Part shown: positions 7,056-14,553 of the stretch, one piece after another
How positions within the stretch are numbered: position 1 is the stretch's first letter
Layout: the number at the start of each line of letters is the position of its first letter
Origin: Candidatus Omnitrophota bacterium
Lineage (GTDB): Bacteria > Omnitrophota > Gorgyraeia > Aquiviventales > Aquiviventaceae
Assembly: GCA_030697665.1 (NCBI GenBank)
Contig: JAUYPJ010000033.1
Location: 1 to 35,669 of the forward strand
Reading direction: 5' to 3'
Length of the DNA: 35,669 nt
Notes under the pieces: generated by a model
Database searches by the model: none
What the model saw: the letters and a program-made list of their open reading frames with translations, nothing else
What the model was told of the DNA's origin: nothing
Position numbers and translations under genes: made by a program

Positions 7056-7817
7056 ATGCCCTTCCTCAGTTTGGTGTCGTTTCCGGTGCTGATCGGCGTG
7101 TTCTGGCTGATCAACTGCGTCAAGGTCCTCAACGAGTACGAGCGGGGGGTCGTCTTCCGGCTCGGCCGCATGATGGCCCAGCCGCTCGGTCCGGGGCTGA
7201 CGTTCATCCTCTTTCCCATTGACCGGCTGATCCGGATCAGCCTCAGGACGATCACGCTGGACGTCCCGCCGCAGGACGTCATCACCAAAGACAACGTCTC
7301 CATCAAGGTCAACGCGGTCGTCTACTTCCGGGTCATCGATCCTAACAAAGCTATCGTAGAGGTTGAGGACTACCTGTTCGCCAGCTCCCAGATGGCCCAG
7401 ACCACGCTGCGCAGCGTCCTCGGGCAGGTCGAGCTCGATGAGCTCCTCGCCCAGCGAGAGAAGTTGAACCAGCAGCTCCAGACGCTCATCGATAAGCAGA
7501 CCGACCCGTGGGGCGTCAAGGTCTCCGCCGTGGAGATCAAGCAGGTGGATCTGCCCGAAGAGATCCGGCGCGCGATGGCCCGCCAAGCGGAGGCGGAACG
7601 CGTCCGGCGCGCGAAGATCATCGGGGCCGACGCCGAGTTCCAGGCCGCGCAGAAGCTCGTCGATGCAGCCCGCCTGATGAGCGAGCAGCCGATGTCGCTG
7701 CAGATGCGCTATCTGCAGACCCTGGCGGAAATCGCGACGGAGAAAAACTCGACGATCATCTTCCCCATCCCGATCGATCTCATCAAGCCCTTCCTTGAAA
7801 AGGCAGTGAGTAAGTGA
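7056..7817 (+). CDS. SPFH/Band 7 slipin (stomatin-like) protein
   Basis: A 253-aa slipin with one N-terminal membrane segment (residues 5-22) and a classic SPFH domain. Motifs are [56 protein letters not shown] and [19 protein letters not shown]. It is followed by a helical oligomerisation region ([16 protein letters not shown]). Such proteins form membrane microdomain scaffolds and are the usual genetic partner of long NfeD proteases. Here the gene starts 11 bases after nfeD, with TAAGGAGG as its ribosome binding site, so the two are an operon. The last four codons lie in an inverted repeat (7804-7883). Confidence 0.95.
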   Translation: MPFLSLVSFPVLIGVFWLINCVKVLNEYERGVVFRLGRMMAQPLGPGLTFILFPIDRLIRISLRTITLDVPPQDVITKDNVSIKVNAVVYFRVIDPNKAIVEVEDYLFASSQMAQTTLRSVLGQVELDELLAQREKLNQQLQTLIDKQTDPWGVKVSAVEIKQVDLPEEIRRAMARQAEAERVRRAKIIGADAEFQAAQKLVDAARLMSEQPMSLQMRYLQTLAEIATEKNSTIIFPIPIDLIKPFLEKAVSK

Positions 7818-7883
7818 GGAGCGCGTGAGGAAGGTCGAGGCCTCCACCCTCACTCACTTAATTCCTGACTCACTTACTCACTG
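7804..7883. repeat. 15-bp perfect inverted repeat spanning slipin stop codon
   Basis: CAGTGAGTAAGTGAG (7804-7818) is the exact reverse complement of CTCACTTACTCACTG (7869-7883). A 50-base loop holds extra CTCACTCACTTA copies. It contains the slipin stop codon and ends 9 bases before tRNA-Leu. It could act as a transcription stop, but there is no U-run. The repeated TCACTTA/TCACTCA words resemble the short repeats elsewhere in the window. Confidence 0.7.
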
Positions 7884-7891
7884 AAGTACAC

Positions 7892-7975
7892 GCCGGGGTG
7901 GCGGAACTGGCATACGCGTCGGTCTCAAAAACCGATGACCGCAAGGTCATGAGGGTTCGACCCCCTCCCTCGGCA
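7892..7975 (+). tRNA. tRNA-Leu (anticodon CAA)
   Basis: Acceptor GCCGGGG pairs with CCTCGGC (one G-U pair). The anticodon stem TCGGT/ACCGA carries loop CTCAAAA, giving anticodon CAA (leucine, UUG). The long variable arm TGACCGCAAGGTCA is typical of class II tRNA-Leu, and the T arm is GAGGG TTCGACC CCCTC. The 3' CCA is not encoded (GAC follows the discriminator A), in contrast to the tRNA-Ala in this window. Confidence 0.96.
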
Positions 7976-8009
7976 GACTCACTTTGTGCGGGATGGCCGT
8001 GAGGTGAAA

Positions 8010-8987
8010 TTAGGCGGGCTGAGCCGACGGAGGAGGCTGGGAAGTGAAGGCGCCAATCCGTCTGAAGCGTTCGTAGCGACGCTGAAGCAACGCCTCAGTG
8101 GAGAGGCCGTCCGTCAGCTTGAAGAACCGCAGGATCGACGCCTTGAGGCGCTGCGCGACGAACGCCGCATCCCGATGCGCCCCGCCGAGGGGTTCGTCGA
8201 GCCGCTCGTCAATAATGCCAAGCGGCAACAGATCGCCGGCGGTCAGCTTCAGCGCCGCCGCCGCCTGAGGGGCTTGGGCGCGATCGCGCCAGAGAATCGC
8301 CGCGCAGCCTTCCGGGGAAATCACCGAGTAGTACGCGTGCTCCAGCATCGCGACCCAATCGCCCACCCCGATCCCTAACGCCCCGCCCGAGCCTCCCTCC
8401 CCGATCACACAGATGAAGATGGGCGTCCTGAGACGCGCCATCTCCCGCAGGTTGTGGGCGATCGAGTGGGCCTGACCCCGCTCCTCCGCCCCGACGCCCG
8501 GATAGGCCCCAGGCGTGTCGATAAAGATGAGGGTCGGCAGGTGGAACTTCTCGGCCAGCGACATGAGGCGCATCGCTTTGCGGTAGCCTTCCGGGTGGGC
8601 GGAGCCGAAGTTGCGCATCAGGTTTTCCTTGGTGTCCCGTCCCTTCTGATGCCCGAGGACCATGCAGGACCGTCCCTCCAAGCTCCCCACGCCGCCCACC
8701 AGGGCCCGGTCATCCCCAAAGAGCCGATCCCCGTGCAGCGGGACAAAGCCGTTGATCAGCGCCGACACGTAATCGAGGGTGTAGGGCCGCTGGGGATGTC
8801 GCGCCAACTGCACACGCTGCCACGGGGTGAGGTGGCCGTAGACCTTGCGCTTCAGCTGCTCGAGCTGGAGCTCGAGCGCCTTGATCGCCTCGGCATCCGT
8901 GGCCGCGTCATGCGCCTTGCGGAACTCCTGGAGACGTCGCTCCAGCTCCGCGATGGGCTGCTCAAAGTCGTAGCGGTAGCCGTTCAT
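8010..8987 (-). CDS. accA: acetyl-CoA carboxylase carboxyltransferase subunit alpha
   Basis: AccA with AccD transfers the carboxyl group from carboxybiotin to acetyl-CoA, forming malonyl-CoA for fatty-acid synthesis. The 325-aa product matches the family length. It shows an N-terminal helical region (residues 8-50), HPQRPYTLDYV, GDRLFGDDRALVGGVG, GHQKGRDTKENLMRNFG, FIDTPGAYPGVGAEERGQ, the oxyanion-type glycine motif GEGGSGGALGIGVGD, and SVISPEGCAAILWRD. It is the last gene of a minus-strand operon, starting 11 bases after the L,D-transpeptidase stop. It converges on tRNA-Leu. No AccD is in the window. Confidence 0.97.
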   Translation of the reverse strand: MNGYRYDFEQPIAELERRLQEFRKAHDAATDAEAIKALELQLEQLKRKVYGHLTPWQRVQLARHPQRPYTLDYVSALINGFVPLHGDRLFGDDRALVGGVGSLEGRSCMVLGHQKGRDTKENLMRNFGSAHPEGYRKAMRLMSLAEKFHLPTLIFIDTPGAYPGVGAEERGQAHSIAHNLREMARLRTPIFICVIGEGGSGGALGIGVGDWVAMLEHAYYSVISPEGCAAILWRDRAQAPQAAAALKLTAGDLLPLGIIDERLDEPLGGAHRDAAFVAQRLKASILRFFKLTDGLSTEALLQRRYERFRRIGAFTSQPPPSAQPA

Positions 8988-8998
8988 CCCTCACACCA

Positions 8999-9907
8999 TC
9001 ACTCCACGATCGTCACCTCAGTCCCCAGGGGGACGATGTCAAACAGTTCTTCGACATCCTGGTTGGCCATCCGGACGCACCCCGCGGTCACCTGCTGCCC
9101 CATGGCGTCTGGATCCACCGACCCGTGAATGCCGTAGCCGGGCTTGTCGATGCCCATCCAGCGGGCCCCCAGGATATTCTCCGGGCTGTCCGGGGGCACC
9201 ACCGCGTTCTCTTTGTACCACACCGGGTTCGCCAGCTTGTTGATGATTTTGAACGTCCCCACCGGAGTCGAGTTGTCCTTGCCGGTGGCCACGGAGTAGT
9301 TTTTGAAGAACCGGTTGTCCGCGGTCAGCAGGAGCTGGTTCTGCGATTTGTCGACGACGACGCTGAAGCGGCCTGTGGGGAGCTTCAGCTTCTGCTGCGG
9401 GCGGATGAGATCGCCCTTGAGGCCGTTCGCCTTCCTGAGCAGCTCCACCGTCGTCCGGTGGTGGGACGCAATGGCGCCCAGCGTGTCCCCCGGCTTGACC
9501 TCGTAGACCGCATCCCACTCGGTCAGAATCGGTGAAAAGAGGAGCGCGGTGTTCGCGCTGCCCAAGTGGATCTGCGTCGCCGCCACCAGTCCGGACTCGG
9601 GGAAGCGCTCCAGCAACAACTGATACATCGCCCGCGCCTCCATGAGTTGCTGCTGGGCTTCATACACCTCGCCCAACTTCAACAGGCCGTCATCCGTCCA
9701 CGGGGAATCCGGGAAGGTGGCGACGAGCTCTTCGAGTCGCGCCTGGGCCTCAGGCCACCGGCCCTGCTCAGCCGCATGGGTGGCCGACGCCAGCAACCGG
9801 TGCGCCTTGCTGCCAAACACCCCTTGCTGGGCGGCGTACACCGCCAGCCCCAGCCCCACGGTAATCCCCGCCCCCACGGCAATCCGGATGAGCCACTGCC
9901 GACGCAT
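8999..9907 (-). CDS. TPR-LysM L,D-transpeptidase (YkuD domain)
   Basis: A periplasmic cell-wall enzyme expected to form 3-3 peptidoglycan cross-links or anchor proteins to peptidoglycan. The N-terminal membrane anchor (residues 7-26) is followed by a tetratricopeptide-like helical region (about 35-115). A LysM domain follows (YEVKPGDTLGAIASHHRTTV to LKLP, about 138-182), then a YkuD catalytic domain (about 185-302). The catalytic region shows HGSVDPDAMGQQ and TAGCVRM with the nucleophilic Cys. It ends in a valine-rich strand typical of the family. It lies in the accA operon, 18 bases after the DUF212 gene. The substrate is inferred from family. Confidence 0.93.
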   Translation of the reverse strand: MRRQWLIRIAVGAGITVGLGLAVYAAQQGVFGSKAHRLLASATHAAEQGRWPEAQARLEELVATFPDSPWTDDGLLKLGEVYEAQQQLMEARAMYQLLLERFPESGLVAATQIHLGSANTALLFSPILTEWDAVYEVKPGDTLGAIASHHRTTVELLRKANGLKGDLIRPQQKLKLPTGRFSVVVDKSQNQLLLTADNRFFKNYSVATGKDNSTPVGTFKIINKLANPVWYKENAVVPPDSPENILGARWMGIDKPGYGIHGSVDPDAMGQQVTAGCVRMANQDVEELFDIVPLGTEVTIVE

Positions 9908-9925
9908 GTTGATCCCTCCCCTCCC

Positions 9926-10390
9926 TCACGACCCCACCGAACGCGACCGCAGCACGAGCGCTGTCACCAAGCCGATGCCCATCCCGGCCAGCACCTCCAC
10001 CGGGGTGTGGCCGAGCAGCTCCTTCAGCCGTTGTTCCTGAATGCGACGTTGAAAGTACATGTCTTCCATCATCTTGTTCAACACCTGCGCCTGGCGGCCG
10101 CTCCACCGACGGACCCCCTGGGCATCGAACAGGGTGATCACGGTGAAGGCGACCGCGATGGCAAACAACGGGGAACCGAACCCCGCCTGAAAGCCGACCG
10201 CCAAGCTCAGGGCCGTCACGCCGGCCGCGTGGGTGCTCGGCATCCCCCCGGTCCCGATCAGCCAGCGAAAATCGAACCGTTTCAGGCGGATGGCCCCCAG
10301 CACGATTTTGATGCCTTGAGAGATGAGGCAGGCGGTCAACCACGACATGAACGCCTGGTTGGAGCCCCAGGCGTGGAACACAGAGGGCAT
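9926..10390 (-). CDS. DUF212 / divergent PAP2-like membrane protein
   Basis: A 154-aa membrane protein with the DUF212 (YuiD-like) signature. Motifs are SQGIKIVLG, GGMPSTHAAGVTALSLAVG with the PSTH motif resembling acid-phosphatase sites, FDAQGVRRWSGRQAQVLNKM, and LKELLGHTPVEVLAGMGIG. The family is thought to be related to vanadium-chloroperoxidase/PAP2 phosphatases; the substrate is unknown. Its ATG directly follows the stop of the upstream coiled-coil gene (TAA then ATG), so translation is probably coupled. A lipid-phosphate role near L,D-transpeptidase and accA would fit an envelope operon, but that is inference. Confidence 0.9.
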   Translation of the reverse strand: MPSVFHAWGSNQAFMSWLTACLISQGIKIVLGAIRLKRFDFRWLIGTGGMPSTHAAGVTALSLAVGFQAGFGSPLFAIAVAFTVITLFDAQGVRRWSGRQAQVLNKMMEDMYFQRRIQEQRLKELLGHTPVEVLAGMGIGLVTALVLRSRSVGS

Positions 10391-10996
10391 TTACTGAGGT
10401 TGTGGTTCCAGGACACGCACCTGCAGCTTCGTCGGTGACTGGAGGGTCGGGCGCCCGTCCCGCACGAGGTAGCCGCGATTGCCGGAGGTCAGCCGTTCCT
10501 GATCCTGCTGCCGGATGGTTTCGACGTGGGCTCGCCACGCCGCCAGGCGCTCGTGCCTGAGCCGGTCGTTCACCTGACGGATCGCCAGCTTCAGCTCCCG
10601 GATCGATGACAGCCTGGCTTCCAACTGCTGCTTCTCCACCGTCAGCGAGCTGAGCCGAGCCAGGAGAGAGCTGTTCTGCTGCTGCACCTGGTCGTGCTCA
10701 CGCTGGAGCGACGCCAGATCCGCCTTCGTGTGGCTCAGGTGCTGCTCCGCCTCCGCCAGCTCCTGCTGCGCCTGCTGCAGATCGCCCGCCTGTCCCTCGA
10801 TGGTCTGGCGCGCCTCCACCAGCTCGCGCTGCAGGGCGGCGTGCTCCGTCTCCAACTGGGTCAGGAGGTGCCGTGCCTGCTCGTACGCCTGAGCGAGGCG
10901 CACCCGCTGGCGCTCAGCCGAGACCGCGCGCCAGAGGCTGACCACCACCAGCAGCCCTGTTGCGACGACAAGCAGACGCTTGCGTTGTGCCGTCAT
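10391..10996 (-). CDS. membrane-anchored coiled-coil protein
   Basis: A 201-aa protein with a single N-terminal membrane segment (residues 6-24, RLLVVATGLLVVVSL). A long coiled coil from about residue 28 to 135 has heptads rich in L, Q and E (LEARLSSIRELKL near its end). A short C-terminal region ends LQVRVLEPQPQ. No enzymatic domain is visible. It is the first gene of the operon ending in accA. The start ATG at 10996 has AAGGAG about 10 bases upstream. A scaffold role in the envelope is possible but unproven. Confidence 0.8.
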   Translation of the reverse strand: MTAQRKRLLVVATGLLVVVSLWRAVSAERQRVRLAQAYEQARHLLTQLETEHAALQRELVEARQTIEGQAGDLQQAQQELAEAEQHLSHTKADLASLQREHDQVQQQNSSLLARLSSLTVEKQQLEARLSSIRELKLAIRQVNDRLRHERLAAWRAHVETIRQQDQERLTSGNRGYLVRDGRPTLQSPTKLQVRVLEPQPQ

Positions 10997-11092
10997 GGCT
11001 GGGAATCTCCTTGACCGAGGAAGGCTGGCCGTGTTAGGCTGACCGTTGCATTATACGGTTCGTCTTCGTCTCGCACAAGCGCTTTTTGCGCG

Positions 11093-12610
11093 ATGCTCGC
11101 CCGCACGACCTCCTACACGACCTTCGGAATCGACGCTGTGGCCGTCGAAGTGGAAGTGGACGCCGCGCGCGGCCTGCCCACCTTCGCGCTCGTCGGCCTG
11201 CCCGACCAGGCGGTCAAAGAAGCCAGGGAACGCGTCCGCTCGGCCATTCTCAACAGCCAGTACGCCCTGCCGCCCCAGCGGTTTACCGTCAATCTCGCGC
11301 CGGCCGATGTGAAAAAAGAAGGGGGCGTCTTCGACCTGGCCATCGCGCTGGGCCTCTTAGCCGCATCGGGCCAACTGGATCCCGCGCCGCTGGCCTCCGT
11401 CGTGGTCCTGGGCGAGCTGGCCCTCGACGGCAGCGTCCGTCCGGTCCACGGGGTGCTGCCCATCGCCCTGGCGCTGCGCCGCAGCCGCCGCCGCCTGCTC
11501 GTGCCGGCCTCCAATGCTCCAGAGGCGTCCGTCGTCGACGGCGTGGACGTCATCCCCATCCGCTCGCTGGCTGAGGCGGTGGAGATCCTGGCCGGCACCC
11601 GCGCGATCACCGCCGCCCGCCATCCCGCCCGCCGGGGACGGCCTGCCCTGAACCGCTACGAGTTCGATTTCGAAGAGGTGAAAGGCCAGGCCCACGCTAA
11701 GCGGGCGCTGGAGGTCGCCGTCGCCGGCGGCCACCACGTCCTCCTCATCGGCCCGCCGGGCGCCGGCAAAACCATGCTGGCCCAGCGCATTCCCACCATT
11801 CAGCCGAAGCTCTCGCTTGAAGAGGCGCTTGAGACCAGCACGATCCACAGCGTGGCGGGGCTGCTCAACGGCGAGCCGCTCGTGAGGCGGCGGCCCTTCC
11901 GCGCGCCGCACCATACCAGCTCGGCCATCGCCCTCGTCGGAGGCGGCTCGCTCCCCAAGCCGGGAGAGGTCTCGCTGGCCCACCACGGGGTGCTGTTCCT
12001 GGATGAGCTGCCGGAGTTCCCCCGGCACGTCCTGGAGAGCCTGCGCCAGCCGCTTGAAGCCGGCCTCGTGCACATCGCGCGCGCCAAGCGCTCGGTGAGC
12101 TTCCCGGCGCAGTTTATGTTAGTCGCCGCGATGAACCCCTGCCCCTGCGGTTACCTCACCGATCCGAGCCGCCGCTGCCGCTGTCCCTCGACGAAGGTCG
12201 CCGCGTATCTGGCGAAGGTCTCGGGGCCCCTGCTGGATCGGATCGACCTGCACGTGGATGTTCCGGCGGTGCCATTTGATGCGTTGACCAACGCCCCAGA
12301 AGGAGAGCGCTCGACTCACATTCGGGCGCGGGTGCAACAGGCCATTGTCGTTCGCCGCAAGCGTGGTCAGCACCACCCGACCAGCCAGTTGCGGACCAAG
12401 GAGCTCAAGACGTACTGCGAGATGGCACCCCCAGCGGTTGAGCTACTCAAATCGGCCATGCATGAGCTCAGTCTCTCGGCCCGGTCGTACACGAAGATTC
12501 TCAAAATCAGCCGGACGATCGCTGACCTGGCTGAATCAAATCAAATTCTCCCCGAGCATATCGCCGAAGCCATCCAATATCGCTCACTCGATCGGCAATT
12601 GTGGGCGTAA
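11093..12610 (+). CDS. comM: ComM/YifB Mg-chelatase-like AAA+ ATPase
   Basis: ComM is a hexameric helicase that promotes branch migration during integration of foreign single-stranded DNA in natural transformation. The 505-aa product has the family length. The N-terminal S16-like domain includes GLPTFALVGLPDQAVKEARERV and NLAPADVKKEGG. Walker A is GPPGAGKTM at about residues 220-228. Walker B LFLDELPEF lies near 301, and the arginine/zinc-like region NPCPCGYLTDPSRRCRCP is present. The C-terminal helical domain contains LSARSYTKILKISRTIADL. Two short pieces closely similar to its coding sequence recur downstream (13321-13389 and 15083-15200), so a second copy once existed nearby. Confidence 0.95.
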   Translation: MLARTTSYTTFGIDAVAVEVEVDAARGLPTFALVGLPDQAVKEARERVRSAILNSQYALPPQRFTVNLAPADVKKEGGVFDLAIALGLLAASGQLDPAPLASVVVLGELALDGSVRPVHGVLPIALALRRSRRRLLVPASNAPEASVVDGVDVIPIRSLAEAVEILAGTRAITAARHPARRGRPALNRYEFDFEEVKGQAHAKRALEVAVAGGHHVLLIGPPGAGKTMLAQRIPTIQPKLSLEEALETSTIHSVAGLLNGEPLVRRRPFRAPHHTSSAIALVGGGSLPKPGEVSLAHHGVLFLDELPEFPRHVLESLRQPLEAGLVHIARAKRSVSFPAQFMLVAAMNPCPCGYLTDPSRRCRCPSTKVAAYLAKVSGPLLDRIDLHVDVPAVPFDALTNAPEGERSTHIRARVQQAIVVRRKRGQHHPTSQLRTKELKTYCEMAPPAVELLKSAMHELSLSARSYTKILKISRTIADLAESNQILPEHIAEAIQYRSLDRQLWA

Positions 12611-12617
12611 CACCCCC

Positions 12618-12646
12618 TTGACAATGTATCATTCAGTATATACACT
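12618..12646 (+). promoter_or_regulatory. sigma70-like promoter of brnTA
   Basis: TTGACA (12618-12623), a 17-bp spacer and TACACT (12641-12646, four of six matches) lie directly upstream of brnT. The expected transcript start leaves a leader of only a few bases. TGTAT (12626-12630) and ATACA (12640-12644) form an imperfect palindrome between the boxes. It could be the operator for autorepression by the ribbon-helix-helix antitoxin; that role is inference. Confidence 0.7.
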
Positions 12647-12658
12647 ATTAGGTGACGA

Positions 12659-12955
12659 ATGACGGTGTGGAAGGAACCGATCCGGTTCCAGTGGGATGCC
12701 GGCAACCGAGAGAAAAACTGGACCAAGCACCGGGTGACCACGGCGGAGTGCGAAGAAGTTTTCTTTGATCCTCACAAGCGAACCTTGGAATCTATGCTGC
12801 ACGCGGGCCGTGAAGTGCGGCATGTGCTTATTGGTCAAACACAGGGAAATCGCCTGCTCTTCGTCGTATTCACCCTTCGAGGCGATACGGTCCGGGTCAT
12901 CTCAGCGCGGAACTTAAACAAGAGCGAGAGGGGACTCTATGAGGAAACCGCTTAA
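12659..12955 (+). CDS. brnT: BrnT-family type II toxin
   Basis: A 98-aa protein with the BrnT signature. It shows FQWDAGNREKNWTKHRVTTAE near the N-terminus, then EEVFFDP, RHVLIGQTQGNRLLFVVFT and RVISARNLNKSERGLYEE. BrnT is a RelE-fold ribonuclease that inhibits translation. The downstream gene, overlapping by 17 bases, encodes a ribbon-helix-helix antitoxin, and the toxin-first order is normal for brnTA. Expected regulation is repression of its own promoter (12618-12646) by the complex. It starts a toxin-antitoxin islet immediately after comM. Confidence 0.92.
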   Translation: MTVWKEPIRFQWDAGNREKNWTKHRVTTAECEEVFFDPHKRTLESMLHAGREVRHVLIGQTQGNRLLFVVFTLRGDTVRVISARNLNKSERGLYEETA

Positions 12956-13199
12956 GCTGCCAACATTCAAGACGGAGGACGCGGAGCGGGACTTCTGGGC
13001 GAGGATTGACCTGGCGGACTACTTTGAGCGAAAGGACTTCCAAAGCGTGTCGTTTCCGAACCTAAAACCCTCCTCACGCCCCATTTCCTTGCGGTTGCCG
13101 GAACCGATGATTCTGCGCCTGAAGGAACGGGCCAACGAGCGGCAGGTCCCCTACCAGTCGCTCATCAAGCAGTATATTGCTGAAGGCTTGAAGACGTAG
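12939..13199 (+). CDS. brnA: BrnA/CopG-type ribbon-helix-helix antitoxin
   Basis: An 86-aa antitoxin. The C-terminal part RPISLRLPEPMILRLKERAN followed by VPYQSLIKQYIAEGLK is a ribbon-helix-helix DNA-binding motif. The N-terminal half (KTEDAERDFWARIDLADYF) is the toxin-binding type of region seen in the CopG-like partners of BrnT. It overlaps the toxin gene by 17 bases. Length is typical. It differs somewhat from canonical BrnA, so CopG-family antitoxin is the safer family statement. Confidence 0.85.
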   Translation: MRKPLKLPTFKTEDAERDFWARIDLADYFERKDFQSVSFPNLKPSSRPISLRLPEPMILRLKERANERQVPYQSLIKQYIAEGLKT

Positions 13200-13215
13200 T
13201 TTCAACCTCTAGCCC

Positions 13216-13332
13216 TACCCCCACGGCTCGCAATCGTTTCACCTGTTTCGGGATCGGCTTACGATTGTGTTGCTCCCAATTGATCATGGTCTCAGGGGTC
13301 ACGCCGAGACGGCCCACGACCTGCTCAAGCAG
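13216..13332 (-). pseudogene. remnant of an XRE-type helix-turn-helix gene
   Basis: The minus strand encodes LLEQVVGRLGVTPETMINWE followed by QHNRKPIPKQVKRLRA, a good match to the recognition part of lambda-repressor-type (XRE) helix-turn-helix domains. There is no full domain N-terminal to it. The frame then runs into sequence that on the other strand is a comM fragment. It is best read as a broken regulator, perhaps an antitoxin of another toxin-antitoxin pair. Confidence 0.5.
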
Positions 13333-13389
13333 GCAATTGAGGAACTCCACTTCTCGGCCCGGAGCTACGACAAGGTCCTCAAAATTGCC
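13321..13389 (+). pseudogene. comM C-terminal fragment (duplicate remnant)
   Basis: The plus strand reads LLKQAIEELHFSARSYDKVL then KIA. This is collinear with LLKSAMHELSLSARSYTKIL KIS of the intact comM (12443-12511). Only about 23 codons are left, with substitutions at many third positions, so it is an old duplicate or a fragment of a foreign comM rather than a recent copy. Confidence 0.75.
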
Positions 13390-13397
13390 CCTTCTCC

Positions 13398-13426
13398 TTG
13401 ACGCTTTTGCAAAGATCAGCTAAATT
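13398..13426 (+). promoter_or_regulatory. promoter upstream of cyclic-di-GMP-I riboswitch
   Basis: TTGACG (13398-13403), a 17-bp spacer and TAAATT (13421-13426). The expected transcript start, about 13433, falls at the 5' edge of the riboswitch aptamer, which supports both calls. Confidence 0.6.
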
Positions 13427-13432
13427 GAGAAA

Positions 13433-13508
13433 GTCGATAAAGGCAAACCGCCCCGTAAGGGGGGGACGCAAAGCGATGGGACCCGACGCGGTCAGCCGGG
13501 CTGCCGAA
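13433..13508 (+). ncRNA. cyclic-di-GMP-I (GEMM-I) riboswitch aptamer
   Basis: The region carries the GEMM-I consensus in order: AAAGGCAAACC, a GC hairpin CCCC-GTAA-GGGG with a GNRA tetraloop, GACGCAAAGC, a second stem starting GGGACC, and CAGCCGGGCTGCCG closing the pseudo-symmetric helix. This is the cyclic-di-GMP class I architecture; related variants bind 3',3'-cGAMP and I cannot settle ligand choice by eye. It lies 59 bases upstream of a secreted-protein gene (13567). No obvious terminator follows, so control could be at translation initiation, where a strong AGGAGGTGA ribosome binding site is present. Confidence 0.87.
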
Positions 13509-13566
13509 GCAAAAGGTGGTGCGGTTGTGTTGTTGTCGAGAGCTTGGGAGAGGTAGGAGGTGACAG

Positions 13567-14076
13567 ATGAAGACGAGACTGTTGTTGGCGATCATCGCAG
13601 GAGGATCGTGGTTGAGCAGCGGGTTCGTTCCCCTGGTAGGTGCGACGGAGTTCAGGAATGATGAGGTCGTGGTCTCTACTGATAAACACGTGTATAGGGT
13701 GAATGAACCGATTGAGGTGTGGGCTACCTATACTAATCCTGAGGAGAGACAGTGGTTGTGGCGTGATGGGACTGTCATTCGACGATTCGAAGCAACAGCA
13801 TCTGTGGTCCCGCTCGATAAAGCCTGGACCACTCCACCCCTCGTGGCGCTAGGCCTGAACCCGATCTCTAACCTAAAAGATCCAGCAACTGCCCTCCCTC
13901 AGGTGATGGTCGACTCACGTTCGCAATACGCGTTCGCACATCGAGTACTTTCGACTGGTCTGTCAACTCCTGGCCGGTATCTCGTGAAGCTTGCGTTCTT
14001 CGTCACTAATTCTTATCCCCCCGGTGGGGAGGTGCTGCTGACTGCATACCCAAGCACTATCATCGAAGTAAAGTGA
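13567..14076 (+). CDS. riboswitch-controlled secreted protein of unknown function
   Basis: A 169-aa protein with a clear signal peptide (residues 1-26, ending VGATE) and a mature domain of probable Ig-like beta-sandwich fold. The motif STDKHVYRVNEPIEVWATYT resembles the start of macroglobulin-like or BsuPI-type domains. The middle has VPLDKAWTTPP, and the end LVKLAFFVTNSYPPGGE carries strands. No catalytic motif is seen. Start ATG 13567 has AGGAGGTGA upstream. The cyclic-di-GMP-I riboswitch just before it implies control by the sessile/motile second messenger, so a surface or matrix role is plausible. Base use is less GC-rich than neighbouring genes. Confidence 0.8.
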   Translation: MKTRLLLAIIAGGSWLSSGFVPLVGATEFRNDEVVVSTDKHVYRVNEPIEVWATYTNPEERQWLWRDGTVIRRFEATASVVPLDKAWTTPPLVALGLNPISNLKDPATALPQVMVDSRSQYAFAHRVLSTGLSTPGRYLVKLAFFVTNSYPPGGEVLLTAYPSTIIEVK

Positions 14077-14175
14077 GCAAGGCGTGCAGTATCTGGCCAC
14101 CGTAGCAGCGGATCCAACGTTGAAATAGGGTGACGGAGGGGCCCTGGGATTCGTTGTGCAGCTGGTTCGAGCTAG

Positions 14176-14243
14176 CCAAAAACCTTACGAGAAATCATCC
14201 GGGTTTTGGGTTTCTATGTTGATCACGGTAATGCAAGTCATAC
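14176..14243 (+). pseudogene. possible HicA-type toxin remnant
   Basis: Directly after an in-frame stop the plus strand reads PKTLREIIRVLGFYVDHGNA then SHT. The arrangement of a short helix, a GF turn and a GxxSH end resembles the core of HicA mRNA-interferase toxins. It has no start, is only 23 codons long and lacks a partner. The remaining bases of 14077-14289 show nothing else I can support. Confidence 0.25.
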
Positions 14244-14289
14244 GTCTGGATCTTCGCCTAGAGGATCGGAATGGCCTCGGACAGCCACT

Positions 14290-14553
14290 TTACTCCCCGT
14301 AATGCGTCGCAGCTCGCTCGATATAGACGATCTTTCCTTTAGGATCGATGCTGTAGACGATCCGATCCTTGTAGCTTAAGCGGTGGGAGTAGCTTCCGGT
14401 CAGGTCGCCGAGCAGTTTCTTCCCCTGGAAGGGGTTCTTGGCAATGACTTCGGTCAAGATGTCGTAGAGTTTCGCTTTCAGCTTGGGGGTCAATTTCGCG
14501 ATGTCTTTTTCAGCGCGGCGGGTGATCCGAATTGCATATTCACCCGAACTCAT
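14290..14553 (-). CDS. Txe/YoeB-RelE-type toxin
   Basis: An 87-aa RelE-fold toxin that would cleave ribosome-bound mRNA. It shows YAIRITRRAEKDIAKLTPKL, then AKNPFQGKKLLGDLTGSYSHR, LSYKDRIVYSID and IVYIERAATHYGE. The G-S-Y-S-H-R / R-I-V-Y / HY pattern is the Txe/YoeB type. Its start overlaps the antitoxin stop as ATGA. Length is typical. It is the second type II module of the islet downstream of comM. Confidence 0.92.
   Translation of the reverse strand: MSSGEYAIRITRRAEKDIAKLTPKLKAKLYDILTEVIAKNPFQGKKLLGDLTGSYSHRLSYKDRIVYSIDPKGKIVYIERAATHYGE

Noticed and set aside
13165-13350. Intact small XRE regulator gene on the minus strand
   Set aside because: Only part of a helix-turn-helix is present, its start lies in sequence antisense to a comM fragment, and its end overlaps the antitoxin gene.
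13433-13508. Possible other riboswitch class (cobalamin or similar)
   Set aside because: The order of GGCAAACC, a GNRA hairpin, GACGCAAAGC and CAGCCGGGCTGCCG is specific to the GEMM-I architecture.
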